A stretch of 32,019 bases of DNA from NCBI GenBank assembly GCA_902777605.1, contig CACYUI010000020.1, forward strand, positions 1 to 32,019, in the 5' to 3' direction. Source of the stretch: an uncultured bacterium (lineage in GTDB: Bacteria; Cyanobacteriota; Vampirovibrionia; Gastranaerophilales; Gastranaerophilaceae). Positions 6,637 through 14,556 of this stretch are shown here, piece after piece (the first letter of the stretch is position 1; every line of letters begins with the position of its first letter). The notes under the pieces were generated by a model. It was not told the DNA's origin. It worked only from the letters and a program-made list of their open reading frames with translations, and did no database searches. The position numbers and the translations under genes are program-made.

Positions 6637-8057
6637 TCTAAAGTTTCATAATCATTCAAGTATGGCATATGTGCTTCTGTGATTAATTCTCCGGGGAGTA
6701 AAATTGAAATTCCGGGAGGGCACTCGGCTACAACTTCGGCTGAAATTCTTCCTATTGCATCAGCTTTGGAAATTCTCTCTTTTTCAGCGTAATATGCCTC
6801 TCTAAGGCTTATTTTGATTTCAGGCTCTAACATCGGCATATGCTTTCTGCCTTCAAGATAATAAATATCTTTGTGGTTTGCTGAGGCTATTTTTTCTAAC
6901 GCATCTGCAAGATATTTGAAATCAGAACGCTTGTTACCGAGATTGCATAGAATTAAGACTCCGACATCAGATGCGGATTCAACTTCTATACCGAAATCTA
7001 TCTCTAAAATTGATTCAAGGCGCTTTCCTGAAAGACCGTCAATTTTTATAAATACCTTTGTTACATCTGTTTTATACCCAAAATCTGATTTTATTTGGTG
7101 CAAATTAGGAATGTTATCGAGTCTTGTTCTTAAATATTTAGCATTAGAAATAGTCCTATCCAAAAGCTTTTGTCCTGCTTTTGTTTGAAGGTTAGCTCTT
7201 GCGGCATCTAAGCTTGCTAAAAGCAATAAAGACGGACTTGTTGAGTGCAATAATTTTAAAGCTTTTTCAACATCTGTTTCATCAAGAACAGAATCTTTAG
7301 ATATATGAAGCATAGAAGTTTGGCTCATGCTTCCGCCTGTTTTGTGAAGAGAGTGTACAACCGCATCTGCACCAAGCTTGAGTGCAGTTTCTGGAAGATG
7401 TTTGTTAAAATTCCACAAGCAGCCATGGGCTTCGTCTACAATTAATGGTACTCCGTATTTCTTACAAACTTCCGAAATTGATTTCACATCTGACACAATT
7501 CCTTCGTAAGTCGGGTTTGTAATCCAAACGAGCGAAATGTCTTTATCTTTTTTAAGCTGCTCTTCTATTTGAGAGGCATCTATATTTCCCCATATTGACC
7601 AATCTTCAATCCTTTTTGGACATACCCAAACAGGTTCTGCGCCTGATATCATTAGTCCTGTAATAATTGAACGGTGGCAGTTCCTGTTTACAATAACTTT
7701 TTGTTTAGGCTTGGTATAAGCCATTGCAACAGCTAGATTACCTGCTGTGGAACCGTTTAGAAGGAAGAATGTTTTTCTTGCACCAAAAGCTTCTGCTGCA
7801 AGTTCTTGTGCTTCTTTTATCGGGCCCGTTGCAGGATGAAGAGTACCGAGATTATCAAACTCGTCAGTTGTATCTATATTCAAAACTTTTTCACCAATAA
7901 GTTTTTTAAAATCTTTAAAAACCGCTTTTCCTTTTGTGTGTCCCGGAATATGGAACTGATATGTAGGATTTTCGTAAGCTGTTTTTAAAGCTTCAACAAT
8001 TGGAGCTTTTATTTTTAATGTTTCTTTTTGTTCAGTATTTTTCTTTATATCTTTCAA
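6624..8057 (-). CDS. Orn/Lys/Arg decarboxylase family (SpeA/YaaO-like, PLP-dependent)
   Basis: 477 residues. The start is a TTG at 8057 with AAAGGAA about 8 nt upstream; no ATG is near. The N-terminus contains QFHIPGHTKG, typical of the family. The PLP lysine is K239 in HSLHKTGG, and DEAHG (208-212) supplies the Asp that holds the pyridine nitrogen. The C-terminal domain has PPGISILLPGE. The length fits the short Gram-positive/cyanobacterial branch (arginine decarboxylase SpeA) rather than the ~700-residue inducible enzymes. The enzyme removes CO2 from a basic amino acid, making agmatine, cadaverine or putrescine for polyamine synthesis. Which substrate is used cannot be read from the sequence. 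Confidence 0.9.
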   Translation of the reverse strand: MKDIKKNTEQKETLKIKAPIVEALKTAYENPTYQFHIPGHTKGKAVFKDFKKLIGEKVLNIDTTDEFDNLGTLHPATGPIKEAQELAAEAFGARKTFFLLNGSTAGNLAVAMAYTKPKQKVIVNRNCHRSIITGLMISGAEPVWVCPKRIEDWSIWGNIDASQIEEQLKKDKDISLVWITNPTYEGIVSDVKSISEVCKKYGVPLIVDEAHGCLWNFNKHLPETALKLGADAVVHSLHKTGGSMSQTSMLHISKDSVLDETDVEKALKLLHSTSPSLLLLASLDAARANLQTKAGQKLLDRTISNAKYLRTRLDNIPNLHQIKSDFGYKTDVTKVFIKIDGLSGKRLESILEIDFGIEVESASDVGVLILCNLGNKRSDFKYLADALEKIASANHKDIYYLEGRKHMPMLEPEIKISLREAYYAEKERISKADAIGRISAEVVAECPPGISILLPGELITEAHMPYLNDYETLEVVK

Positions 8058-8162
8058 CAGAAAAATTCCTTTTAAATCTTTTCTTCAGTATAAATAATAC
8101 CCGAAAATAAAATTTTTTGCCAATAAAATAAATTTTAAATCAAAATAGACACCGGCATGAAA

Positions 8163-8192
8163 TTGTTGTAAAATAAAAAAGCAGGCTATAGT
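8163..8192 (+). promoter_or_regulatory. Possible promoter of the SIS-domain gene
   Basis: TTGTTG (8163-8168) and TATAGT (8187-8192) have an 18-bp spacer. The -10 lies in the loop of a small inverted repeat, CAGGC (8182-8186) with GCCTG (8193-8197), which could be an operator. The rest of the 183-bp gap is AT-rich without other signals. Confidence 0.3.
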
Positions 8193-8240
8193 GCCTGAAA
8201 ATATGATATTTACACCGTGTATTCAAGTCAGGAGAGAGTT

Positions 8241-9320
8241 ATGTTATTTTTTAAAAAGCCGCAAACTAATATGGAATTGGAAATTATTGAACAAACAAAA
8301 ATAATTCCTTATATTCTTATGAAATACATTAATCCTGAAAGCGGTGAAATTAAAATTGATTTACCTCAAAATATTAGAAAAATTGTTCTTGTTGCAAGTG
8401 GCTCTTCTTACCATTGCGCAAGATTTGCAGTAGATTTGTTGGAAAAGTTTTCAGGTATAGAATCCAGAGCAATATATTCAAGCGAATTTCTTTTAAAAAA
8501 TGTTGTACCGCATGATGAAAATACACTTTATATTTTTATAACTCAATCAGGGGAAACGAGTGATACGGTTAAGTCAGTTGAAAAAGTTAAGAAAACAGCA
8601 AATCTTGCAACTCTTTGCATTACAAATAATGAAGACTCGACTATTTGGAAAATGTGTGATTATAAAGTAGCTTGCTTTGCTGGTAAAGAACAGGGTATTG
8701 CTGCAACAAAATCTTTTACTGCTCAAATGTTGTGTTTGATACTTATTTCACTAAAGCTGGTAGAAAATATTCACGGGCAGGAGGCTACAAAAATGTATAA
8801 AGAATCTCTTTTTCATCTTCCAGCTGTTTTAGAAAAAGCCCTTGCAAAGCGAGAAGAAATAAAAAAATTAGCTAAAATTTTATCAAAAGAGAATATAATA
8901 ATTATGACTGCAGACGGAATTTCATACTCGCTGGCTAAGGAGGCTGCTCTGAAAACAAAAGAAACTTCTTATAAAAATATTAGTGCTGCGATTTTGGGTG
9001 AATTTATGCACGGGCATGTTGCGGTTTTAAATAATAAATCTACTCTTATTTATATTGCGGTGGATAAAATCCCGGAACGCTCAATTGCAAATTTAAACAA
9101 GATTAAAGCAGACTATAATCCCAGATTAATTGTGATAGGTCCGTCTTCAGATGAAATTAAACCTGATTATAATATTCATATTGAGTCAGAAAATGAAATA
9201 CAACAAATGTTTGCTGATGTTGTTGTTCTGCAGCAGCTTGCATTAGAAGTTGCTTTAAAACTGAAAAGAAATGTAGATCATCCAAAAGGCTTGCATAAAG
9301 TAGTAATTGATAAAGTATAA
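8241..9320 (+). CDS. Tandem SIS-domain protein, GlmS isomerase-half homolog
   Basis: 359 residues from the ATG at 8241, preceded by AGGAGAG. Two sugar-isomerase (SIS) domains are visible. The first is at about residues 45-175 with VASGSSYHCARFA and ITQSGETSDTV, the phosphosugar-binding loops; the second is at about 205-335 with SLAKEAALKTKET and LGEFMHGHVA. The C-terminus NVDHPKGLHKVV resembles the closing segment of GlmS. The glutamine amidotransferase domain of GlmS is absent, so it is not a full glucosamine-6-phosphate synthase; it is more like the AgaS/FrlB/NagB-II group of phosphosugar deaminases or isomerases. The substrate is unknown. It is a single gene with a strong terminator. Confidence 0.88.
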   Translation: MLFFKKPQTNMELEIIEQTKIIPYILMKYINPESGEIKIDLPQNIRKIVLVASGSSYHCARFAVDLLEKFSGIESRAIYSSEFLLKNVVPHDENTLYIFITQSGETSDTVKSVEKVKKTANLATLCITNNEDSTIWKMCDYKVACFAGKEQGIAATKSFTAQMLCLILISLKLVENIHGQEATKMYKESLFHLPAVLEKALAKREEIKKLAKILSKENIIIMTADGISYSLAKEAALKTKETSYKNISAAILGEFMHGHVAVLNNKSTLIYIAVDKIPERSIANLNKIKADYNPRLIVIGPSSDEIKPDYNIHIESENEIQQMFADVVVLQQLALEVALKLKRNVDHPKGLHKVVIDKV

Positions 9321-9348
9321 AAAAAGACACCTTTAAAGGTGTCTTTTT
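9321..9348 (+). terminator. Intrinsic terminator of the SIS gene
   Basis: The perfect palindrome GACACCTTT/AAAGGTGTC (9326-9343) is preceded by five A and followed by five T, so it can serve both the SIS gene and the convergent small gene ending at 9367. Confidence 0.85.
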
Positions 9349-9366
9349 GCTATTTATATTTTTTCG

Positions 9367-9609
9367 CTATCCCTCAGCAGCTTGAGGTTTTTCTTTGTAT
9401 CTTGCTTTTGCATTTATTCCGTAACATGTAGCACAAAGCTTTTGAGACAGCATAAACATATTTCTTTGAACCATCGCTACATCGTTCATTGCTTCTAACA
9501 TTTTTTCTGGATTTACCATTGATTCCATTGCTTCGTGGTTATCAACTTTTTCATCCGCATATTTTTTGACAAGTAATTTGTCGATATAATCCCTAGCTCC
9601 GACTGCCAT
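9367..9609 (-). CDS. Small hypothetical protein with a Cys pair
   Basis: 80 residues, no recognised domain, no signal peptide. It starts MAVGARDYIDKLLVKKYADE, has a Met-rich central helix (MLEAMNDVAMVQRNMFMLSQ), then CATC (two Cys spaced CxxC), and an Ala/Lys-rich tail. The ATG has AGGAGC upstream. Cytoplasmic by appearance; the CxxC could bind metal or act in redox chemistry, but nothing else supports that. Function unknown. Confidence 0.65.
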   Translation of the reverse strand: MAVGARDYIDKLLVKKYADEKVDNHEAMESMVNPEKMLEAMNDVAMVQRNMFMLSQKLCATCYGINAKARYKEKPQAAEG

Positions 9610-9780
9610 AATAATGTGCTCCTAAACTTATTTTTTTCCCTTATATACTAAAAGTATTTTTATCTCAGATAATTGACTATTTTGTTACAAAAGTTCACAT
9701 TGCCCAAAGAGGCGATAAAAATTTTAAACTAATGTTTTATTATCCAAGAGCAGAATATAACTGCAGAAAGGATAACTATT

Positions 9781-11103
9781 ATGACATTTAATCCGCTTAA
9801 AGAAAAAGGAATGCCGCTTGATAAACAAATGAGAAATTGGCATCAGATTGTAGGAAAACCATACAATAAAACGGAGGTAGATTGCTATACAAGAACCCGC
9901 CAAATTTTAATGAATGGTATAGAAGTAGAGGCTTGGGGTTTTAAGCACCAGCTTGGCAGATATTTGCCTGATAATGAAGATAAAGCAAATATCTCAAGAA
10001 TCGGCAGAATAGAAAATACTCAGCAGATGAGTTGTAATTGGATGGGGCCTGCAGATCAAACAGTTTTGGAAACAACTTTGGGGTATGAGCAAGTTGCAGT
10101 TGACTTAACAGCTTGGCTTGCACAAAACGAACCTGATAAATATGTAAAAGAAGTATTTGATTTTGGACTTTTAGAAGACTTTGATCACTTATACAGATAT
10201 TCTCAATTTGCGTACGCAAATGAAGGCATAGAACCTTCTGCAATCGTTCAGGGACAGACTGATGTTATAGTAGGGCGTCCAACCCAGCACCATCATAACT
10301 GTAACGGCTTAAGAATAAGAAAACATTATGATAAAAATACTGCATCTCCGCAAACAAAGGTTAATATTTTGACTGTTCTTTCGGGGGAACAACAAACTCA
10401 TAATTTCTACGCAGAACACGGATTTATGTATGGTGACCATGTACTTAGAGAAACTTATGCAGAAATCAAAGATGTTGAAGAAGAGCATGTAACAATGTAT
10501 GAGTCTTTAATAGATCCAAACGAATCTTTGTGGGAAAAATTCCTTATACACGAATTTACAGAAGTTTGTAACTATTATACCTGTATGGAAGACGAAGTTG
10601 ACGAGAGAATAAAAAAACATTGGGAAATCTTTTTGGATATGGAGCTTGGACATCTTCAAATTGCTTCAGAAATGTTCAAGAAGTATGAAAAACGCGATTC
10701 TGAAGAAGTTATCGGCTCTGAAATAATAATTCCTTGCAGATTTTTAAGTCAAAAAGATTATGTACAAAAAGTTCTAGAAAAAGAAGTTAATAAAAGACTT
10801 GCACCAAAGGGAGAATTTTATAAAAACTATGATGAAATTCCTGAAGATTGGGCAAGCTATCCTGTTCAGGACAGAGTTGCAGAAATATCTGCACCTTCTG
10901 AAAATGCTATTCGCATCGGTGGAATTTATCACGATAGGGATATAGCTGAGGCAAAAGATACGCTTCTTGCAAAAGAAACTCAAATTCTTGAAAAAGGGTT
11001 GCAAAAAAGGGCAGTAGCTTGTAATACAGTTCATCCAAAAGAACTTGATGATATGATTAAAAAACACGAAAGTCGTGAAGACGAAAAGGAAAAATTGATA
11101 TAA
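9781..11103 (+). CDS. Putative ferritin-like (di-iron carboxylate) protein, unassigned
   Basis: 440 residues; I do not recognise the family. Helical segments carry the pattern of the ferritin/rubrerythrin clan: YAEIKDVEEEHV with E233xxH236, HEFTEVCNYY with E258/E261, and MELGHLQIA with E288xxH291. An earlier possible pair lies at GYEQVAVDL (E103) and EDFDHLYRY (E132...H136). This is what two four-helix metal sites, or one site plus an accessory helix pair, would look like. A HHH run sits at 170-172 in a Cys/His-containing loop. It is much longer than rubrerythrin. No rubredoxin CxxC pair is present, so electron transfer would need a partner. No signal peptide. AAAGGAT precedes the ATG, and the gene stands alone with its own terminator. 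Metal binding is inferred from motifs only. Confidence 0.6.
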   Translation: MTFNPLKEKGMPLDKQMRNWHQIVGKPYNKTEVDCYTRTRQILMNGIEVEAWGFKHQLGRYLPDNEDKANISRIGRIENTQQMSCNWMGPADQTVLETTLGYEQVAVDLTAWLAQNEPDKYVKEVFDFGLLEDFDHLYRYSQFAYANEGIEPSAIVQGQTDVIVGRPTQHHHNCNGLRIRKHYDKNTASPQTKVNILTVLSGEQQTHNFYAEHGFMYGDHVLRETYAEIKDVEEEHVTMYESLIDPNESLWEKFLIHEFTEVCNYYTCMEDEVDERIKKHWEIFLDMELGHLQIASEMFKKYEKRDSEEVIGSEIIIPCRFLSQKDYVQKVLEKEVNKRLAPKGEFYKNYDEIPEDWASYPVQDRVAEISAPSENAIRIGGIYHDRDIAEAKDTLLAKETQILEKGLQKRAVACNTVHPKELDDMIKKHESREDEKEKLI

Positions 11104-11131
11104 AAAGAAGCCCTTTTGGGCTTCTTTTTTT
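11102..11131 (+). terminator. Intrinsic terminator between convergent genes
   Basis: The stem GAAGCCC/GGGCTTC (11107-11113 with 11118-11124) has loop TTTT, five A before and seven T after. It can act in both directions, for the ferritin-like gene and for comM. Confidence 0.88.
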
Positions 11132-11136
11132 AATGT

Positions 11137-12660
11137 TTATATGATATCTGCTTTGTATTGCAGAGCCTGTGAAATATGCTCAAATTTAATATTTTCTTCC
11201 ATGTTTAAATCGGCAATAGTTCTGGCAAGTTTCAAAATACGGTCATATTTTCTGCCTGAGAGTTGGTATTTTTGTGCAGCAATTTTTAAAAATTCGGCGG
11301 TTTTTTCATCAAGCTTACAGTATTTTTTTATCTGTTTGCCGGAAAGCTCTGAATTCGTTAAAATACCTTCTCCTTTGTATCTTTTTGCTTGAATTTTTCT
11401 TGCAGAAATAACTCTTTTCTGTATTTCAGAGGAAGGTTCCGCATCAGACTTTGTATTAATAAGCTCGTCTGTGGTAAGCCTTGGAACATTAATTACTAAA
11501 TCTATCCTATCTAACAAAGGACCTGATAGCTTTGAACGATACCGTTGAATTTGGAATTCTGAACAGGTACACTCTTTTTCTTTGTCACCTAAAAATCCGC
11601 AAGGGCAAGGATTCATAGCTCCAACAAGCATAAATTTAGCAGGATATTTTATTGAATTCTTTGTTCTGGAAATTACGACCTCACCATCTTCCAGCGGCTG
11701 CCTTAAAACTTCCAAAGTTTGGCGTTCAAACTCAGCCATTTCATCTAAAAACAAAACCCCTCTATGCGCCAGCGTAATTTCTCCCGGACGAGGGTTTGTG
11801 CCGCCTCCGATAATACCGTTTTTTGAGGCCGTGTGATGGACGGCTCTGTAAGGGCGCTTTGTGACAAGAGGTTTGTCTGAATTTAGAAGTCCGCAAATGC
11901 TATATATCTTAGTTAGTTCTAACGCTTCTTGTAATTCTAGCGGAGGAAGAATTGAGGCAAGACACTTTGCCATAAGGGTTTTACCGGAGCCAGGAGAACC
12001 TGACATTAAAATATTATGACCGCCGGCAGCAGCTATTTCCAACGCTTTTTTTGCTTTCTGTTGCCCTTTTACATCTTTAAAATCATATGTATAATCAGTA
12101 TCAGCGTTTTCTTCCAAATATTTACTTATATCAACAACAGTTTTATTAAGAGGTGTTTCTATAAAATGATTAACTATGTCGCCTAAAAATTTTGCGCCAA
12201 ACACATTTACTTCCTGAACGAGTGCGGCTTCTTTTGCGTTTTCTTCAGGTACAAAAACAGTTGTTATTCCGGCTTCTTTTAATCCGCTAACAAGGGGCAG
12301 AACACCATTAATATATCGCAATGACCCGTCTAGAGAGAGCTCTCCTAAGTAAGCAGTTGTCAAATCATCAGGAATGTTTATGCCCTGTTCTTTTAAAATA
12401 CCAATTGCTATGGGAAGGTCAAAATGTGTCCCTTCTTTTCTAATGTCTGCAGGCGCAAGGTTAACAATTACTTTGCCGGTTGGAAAAGAAAATCCTGAAT
12501 TTTTAATAGCAGAACGAACCCTTTCGCGAGCCTCGTTTACTGAATTATCAGGCAGACCAACTATACTAATATTGGGCAATGATTGAGTTGTATCAACTTC
12601 AACCTCAATTTTACAGGAATTTATTCCGATTGTTGCTGCCGTAATTGCTTTAGTTACCAT
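11137..12660 (-). CDS. comM: YifB/ComM family Mg-chelatase-like AAA+ ATPase
   Basis: 507 residues, full length for the family. The N-terminal ChlI-like domain (residues 1-175) includes the ISIVGLPDNSVNEARERV signature. The AAA+ core has Walker A GSPGSGKT (221-228), Walker B VLFLDEMAEF (about 300-309) and the family's Cys segment NPCPCGFLGDKEKECTC. The C-terminal Mg-chelatase lid follows. In naturally competent bacteria ComM is a hexameric helicase that promotes branch migration during integration of incoming DNA; YifB homologs in other bacteria are less well defined. A consensus promoter ends only six bases before the ATG and no ribosome site is present, so the mRNA is probably leaderless. 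Confidence 0.95.
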   Translation of the reverse strand: MVTKAITAATIGINSCKIEVEVDTTQSLPNISIVGLPDNSVNEARERVRSAIKNSGFSFPTGKVIVNLAPADIRKEGTHFDLPIAIGILKEQGINIPDDLTTAYLGELSLDGSLRYINGVLPLVSGLKEAGITTVFVPEENAKEAALVQEVNVFGAKFLGDIVNHFIETPLNKTVVDISKYLEENADTDYTYDFKDVKGQQKAKKALEIAAAGGHNILMSGSPGSGKTLMAKCLASILPPLELQEALELTKIYSICGLLNSDKPLVTKRPYRAVHHTASKNGIIGGGTNPRPGEITLAHRGVLFLDEMAEFERQTLEVLRQPLEDGEVVISRTKNSIKYPAKFMLVGAMNPCPCGFLGDKEKECTCSEFQIQRYRSKLSGPLLDRIDLVINVPRLTTDELINTKSDAEPSSEIQKRVISARKIQAKRYKGEGILTNSELSGKQIKKYCKLDEKTAEFLKIAAQKYQLSGRKYDRILKLARTIADLNMEENIKFEHISQALQYKADII

Positions 12661-12666
12661 AGGCTT

Positions 12667-12695
12667 ATTATATTTTATTTACTAAAATTTTTCAA
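12667..12695 (-). promoter_or_regulatory. Strong sigma-70 promoter of comM, predicted leaderless
   Basis: On the minus strand TTGAAA (12695-12690) and TATAAT (12672-12667) are separated by exactly 17 bp. The -10 ends six bases before the ATG at 12660-12658, so transcription would start at or next to the A of the start codon. Confidence 0.7.
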
Positions 12696-12732
12696 ATCGG
12701 GTTATTTAATTTTGATGCTAGAATGCGTATAA

Positions 12733-13032
12733 TTAGCAATAAAAAGTTCTGTTAATATTGTTTTCGCTAAGATTTCTAACAAATTTCCGATATTCTTCCA
12801 ACTCTACTTTTCTTTTTTCTAAGGCTTTTCTTTCTGCTATTGTTATAAATCTATCAGGCTCATAAAATGTTCTATTTACTCTATTTTGAGCAAGCCAATG
12901 AATGTACTCTCTGAATTCTTCAGAAGTAACATTATTGCGGTCATATATAATAGGGCAAGGTGGTATTGATTTTTTGATGTTGTTTAATTGCCTTGTTTGA
13001 AAGATTTTACGAAAAACTTTACCGATTTTCAT
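12733..13032 (-). CDS. Small hypothetical protein with a duplicated motif
   Basis: 99 residues, basic N-terminus (MKIGKVFRKIFQTRQ), no known domain. An internal duplication is visible: FREYIHWLAQNRVNRTFYE (about 40-58) and YRKFVRNLSENNINRTFYC at the very C-terminus, each ending in N(R/N)xNRTFY. The two copies are separated by a charged helix (ERKALEKRKVELEE). An AAGG-type ribosome site is 9-10 nt upstream. It lies upstream of comM on the same strand, but comM has its own promoter. Function unknown. Confidence 0.6.
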   Translation of the reverse strand: MKIGKVFRKIFQTRQLNNIKKSIPPCPIIYDRNNVTSEEFREYIHWLAQNRVNRTFYEPDRFITIAERKALEKRKVELEEYRKFVRNLSENNINRTFYC

Positions 13033-13073
13033 TAGATTAGACCTTTTTGTAATTTAACATACAGAATAAATTC

Positions 13074-13094
13074 GTAGGCTGGATGAAACCCAAC
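13074..13094 (+). repeat. Degenerate GTAG-headed palindrome (REP-like)
   Basis: GTAG is followed by GCTGGAT-GAA-ACCCAAC, an imperfect version of the GTTGGGT-GAA-ACCCAAC hairpin found inside the giant gene at 27040-27060. The GAA loop and the right arm are identical. Confidence 0.5.
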
Positions 13095-13107
13095 ATTATT
13101 AATATGG

Positions 13108-13252
13108 TGTCGGAGATGGGACAGTCTTGAGTCGCTCGCATTAAATGTGTCTACGGTTGCTTGCTTCATAATTTTCAATTATTCCGCAATCAAACCTTCG
13201 CACTCTGCTCGCTCCTCGCTCGAACCCTTAAATGCTTCGCATTGTGGTTCTC
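13108..13252. repeat. tRNA-Leu-linked structured repeat, copy A
   Basis: It begins (plus strand) with 15 bases identical to the 3' end of the nearby tRNA-Leu gene, then carries ~105 bases of structured sequence. Within the first 120 bases it differs from copy B (13288) at only five positions, at an offset of exactly 180. It contains an AT-rich stem (ATAATT/AATTAT) and, at its far end, a hairpin with arms GAACC/GGTTC around AATGC/GCATT. There is no coding capacity. Confidence 0.75.
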
Positions 13253-13287
13253 CTCCTTACGCAAACATTTTATACTTTGTACAATAA

Positions 13288-13431
13288 TGTCGGAGATGGG
13301 ACACTCTTGAGTCGCTCGCATTAAACGTGTCTACGGTTGATTGCTGCATAATTTTCAATTATTCCGCAATCAAGCCTTCGCACTCTGCTCGCTCCTCGCT
13401 CGAACCCAAAATGCTCCGCATTGGGGTTCTC
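13288..13431. repeat. tRNA-Leu-linked structured repeat, copy B
   Basis: Same element as copy A. On the minus strand an inverted repeat TTGATTGC...GCAATCAA encloses the ATAATT/AATTAT stem. A second hairpin has GAACCC/GGGTTC and AATGC/GCATT arms around GGA. The tRNA-Leu 3' end (15 bases) is at 13288-13302, 176 bases from the intact tRNA 3' end at 13464. Confidence 0.75.
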
Positions 13432-13463
13432 GTCCCCCGTACGATTATTTTATTTTCAATAAA

Positions 13464-13545
13464 TGTCGGAGATGGGACTCGAACCCACAAGATGTTACTC
13501 ACATGAACCTGAATCATGCGCGTCTACCAATTTCGCCACTCCGAC
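13464..13545 (-). tRNA. tRNA-Leu (anticodon CAG)
   Basis: 82 nt on the minus strand. Acceptor GTCGGAG pairs with the CTCCGAC before discriminator A73; the D arm contains AAATTGGTAGAC. The anticodon stem CATGA/TCATG surrounds TTCAGGT with CAG at 34-36. The long class II variable arm (GTGAGTAACATCTT region) is present, and the T arm has GTTCGAG. A73 and the long variable arm are leucine identity features. CCA is not encoded. Confidence 0.93.
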
Positions 13546-13704
13546 ACATATTAAATTATCACTCCCAATTGAAAGTTAGTTCCAATTGGCTCAAAGGAGC
13601 TTCGCTCCCCTCCATTGGCTTTAAGTATAGCATAAAAACTTTTAATTGTTTTCACGGAAAATGTGACATTTAGTCACCTTTTCCTGCACGCCAACGGAGT
13701 CCTT

Positions 13705-13733
13705 GCCACTCCGACATATATTAAATTATAACT
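13705..13733 (-). repeat. Fragment of tRNA-Leu 5' end plus its upstream region
   Basis: 29 bases match 13535-13563 (the first 11 bases of tRNA-Leu and the 18 bases upstream) with two differences, 170 bases away. The rest of a tRNA does not follow. In the 458 bases between the tRNA and the YajQ gene I see this fragment, a CCAATTG/CAATTGG inverted repeat (13565-13590), a GGAGC-TTC-GCTCC hairpin (about 13597-13609) and a terminator hairpin, but no gene. Confidence 0.7.
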
Positions 13734-13760
13734 AATAAAATAAAAAAACACAACAAAATA

Positions 13761-13783
13761 GAAAGGGCCTCTTCGGCCCTTTC
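13761..13783. terminator. Orphan GC-rich hairpin
   Basis: The perfect 9-bp stem GAAAGGGCC/GGCCCTTTC has loop TCTTC. On the minus strand a T-rich run follows, so it is terminator-like in that direction, but no minus-strand gene is visible upstream of it. It could end a small RNA or be left over from the tRNA-Leu rearrangement. Confidence 0.5.
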
Positions 13784-14003
13784 CATTCTTTGATGAACTT
13801 AGGTGCAGCATTTTTAACTGCTAATATTATTATTACCTATTTTTTCCTTTTTTCAAGTGGTATCAGCGGAAAAATAAGTAAATTTTTGTAAACAGTTTTT
13901 TGCTTTGATAAATTAAGTTATCTTGATAACATAATTTTTATGGTTATTTTTCGTTTTTATTCATGTTATATTTGTCATGTTACAAAAATAGGAGTTATTT
14001 ATT

Positions 14004-14504
14004 ATGGCTAAAGATTGCAGTTTCGATGTTGTATCTGAATTTGATAAGCAAGAACTTGTGAATGCAATTGACCAAGTAAAACGCGATTTGACATCTCGTT
14101 TTGATTTAAAGAATTCAAATTCGTCAATTGATTTAGAGGGCGACAAGTCGATAACTATAACAACTAACGATGAAATGAAGCTTAGAAATATTTTTGATAT
14201 TCTTCAAACTAAGCTTGTAAAAAGAGGTTTGAGTATAAAAATTCTTGATGCGCAATCTATGGAAAATGCGCTTGGCGGTAATGTAAGACAAGTTTTTAAT
14301 TTAAAGAAAGGCCTAACTCAAGAGCTTGCGAAAAAAATTGTTGCTGATATTAAAGACTCTAAACTTAAAGTTCAGGCATCAATTCAAGGTGAACAAGTTC
14401 GTGTAAGTGGTAAAAGCAAAGATGATTTGCAAGAAGTTATCGGACTATTGAGAAAGAACGAGGATAAGTACGATATTCCTTTGCAGTTTACAAATTATAG
14501 ATAA
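14004..14504 (+). CDS. YajQ family nucleotide-binding protein
   Basis: 166 residues, full length for the YajQ/DUF520 family. The N-terminus MAKDCSFDVVSEFDKQELVN and the segments RFDLKNSNSSIDL and GGNVRQVFNLKKGL are the family hallmarks, giving two ferredoxin-like folds. Some YajQ proteins bind cyclic di-GMP and act on transcription; others bind nucleic acid or nucleotides. An AGGAG site lies 9 nt before the ATG. mgtE follows after 84 bases on the same strand. In a flagellated cell a c-di-GMP role is attractive but not shown by the sequence. Confidence 0.93.
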   Translation: MAKDCSFDVVSEFDKQELVNAIDQVKRDLTSRFDLKNSNSSIDLEGDKSITITTNDEMKLRNIFDILQTKLVKRGLSIKILDAQSMENALGGNVRQVFNLKKGLTQELAKKIVADIKDSKLKVQASIQGEQVRVSGKSKDDLQEVIGLLRKNEDKYDIPLQFTNYR

Positions 14505-14556
14505 GACAGCAAGTTGGTTTAATATTTAAGGTTATATTAGTACTGCAAAATCTAAC

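Noticed and set aside
8058..8240. glmS ribozyme before the GlmS-like SIS gene
   Set aside because: The region is AT-rich without the double-pseudoknot core, and the gene lacks the amidotransferase half.
9700..9725. Third sigma-28 promoter (GGCGATAA) before the ferritin-like gene
   Set aside because: The -10-like element has one mismatch, but the nearest AAAGTT-type -35 is at the wrong spacing (~14 bp).
13108..13545. attL/attR sites of an integrated element at tRNA-Leu
   Set aside because: The 15-base tRNA 3' ends are only ~178 bases apart and no integrase or cargo lies between them.
13341..13673. Plus-strand ORF of 110 residues
   Set aside because: It runs through the intact tRNA-Leu gene and repeat copy B; its protein is a translation of these.
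13784..13880. Possible small minus-strand peptide gene ending near the orphan terminator
   Set aside because: About 28 open codons but no start codon or ribosome site.
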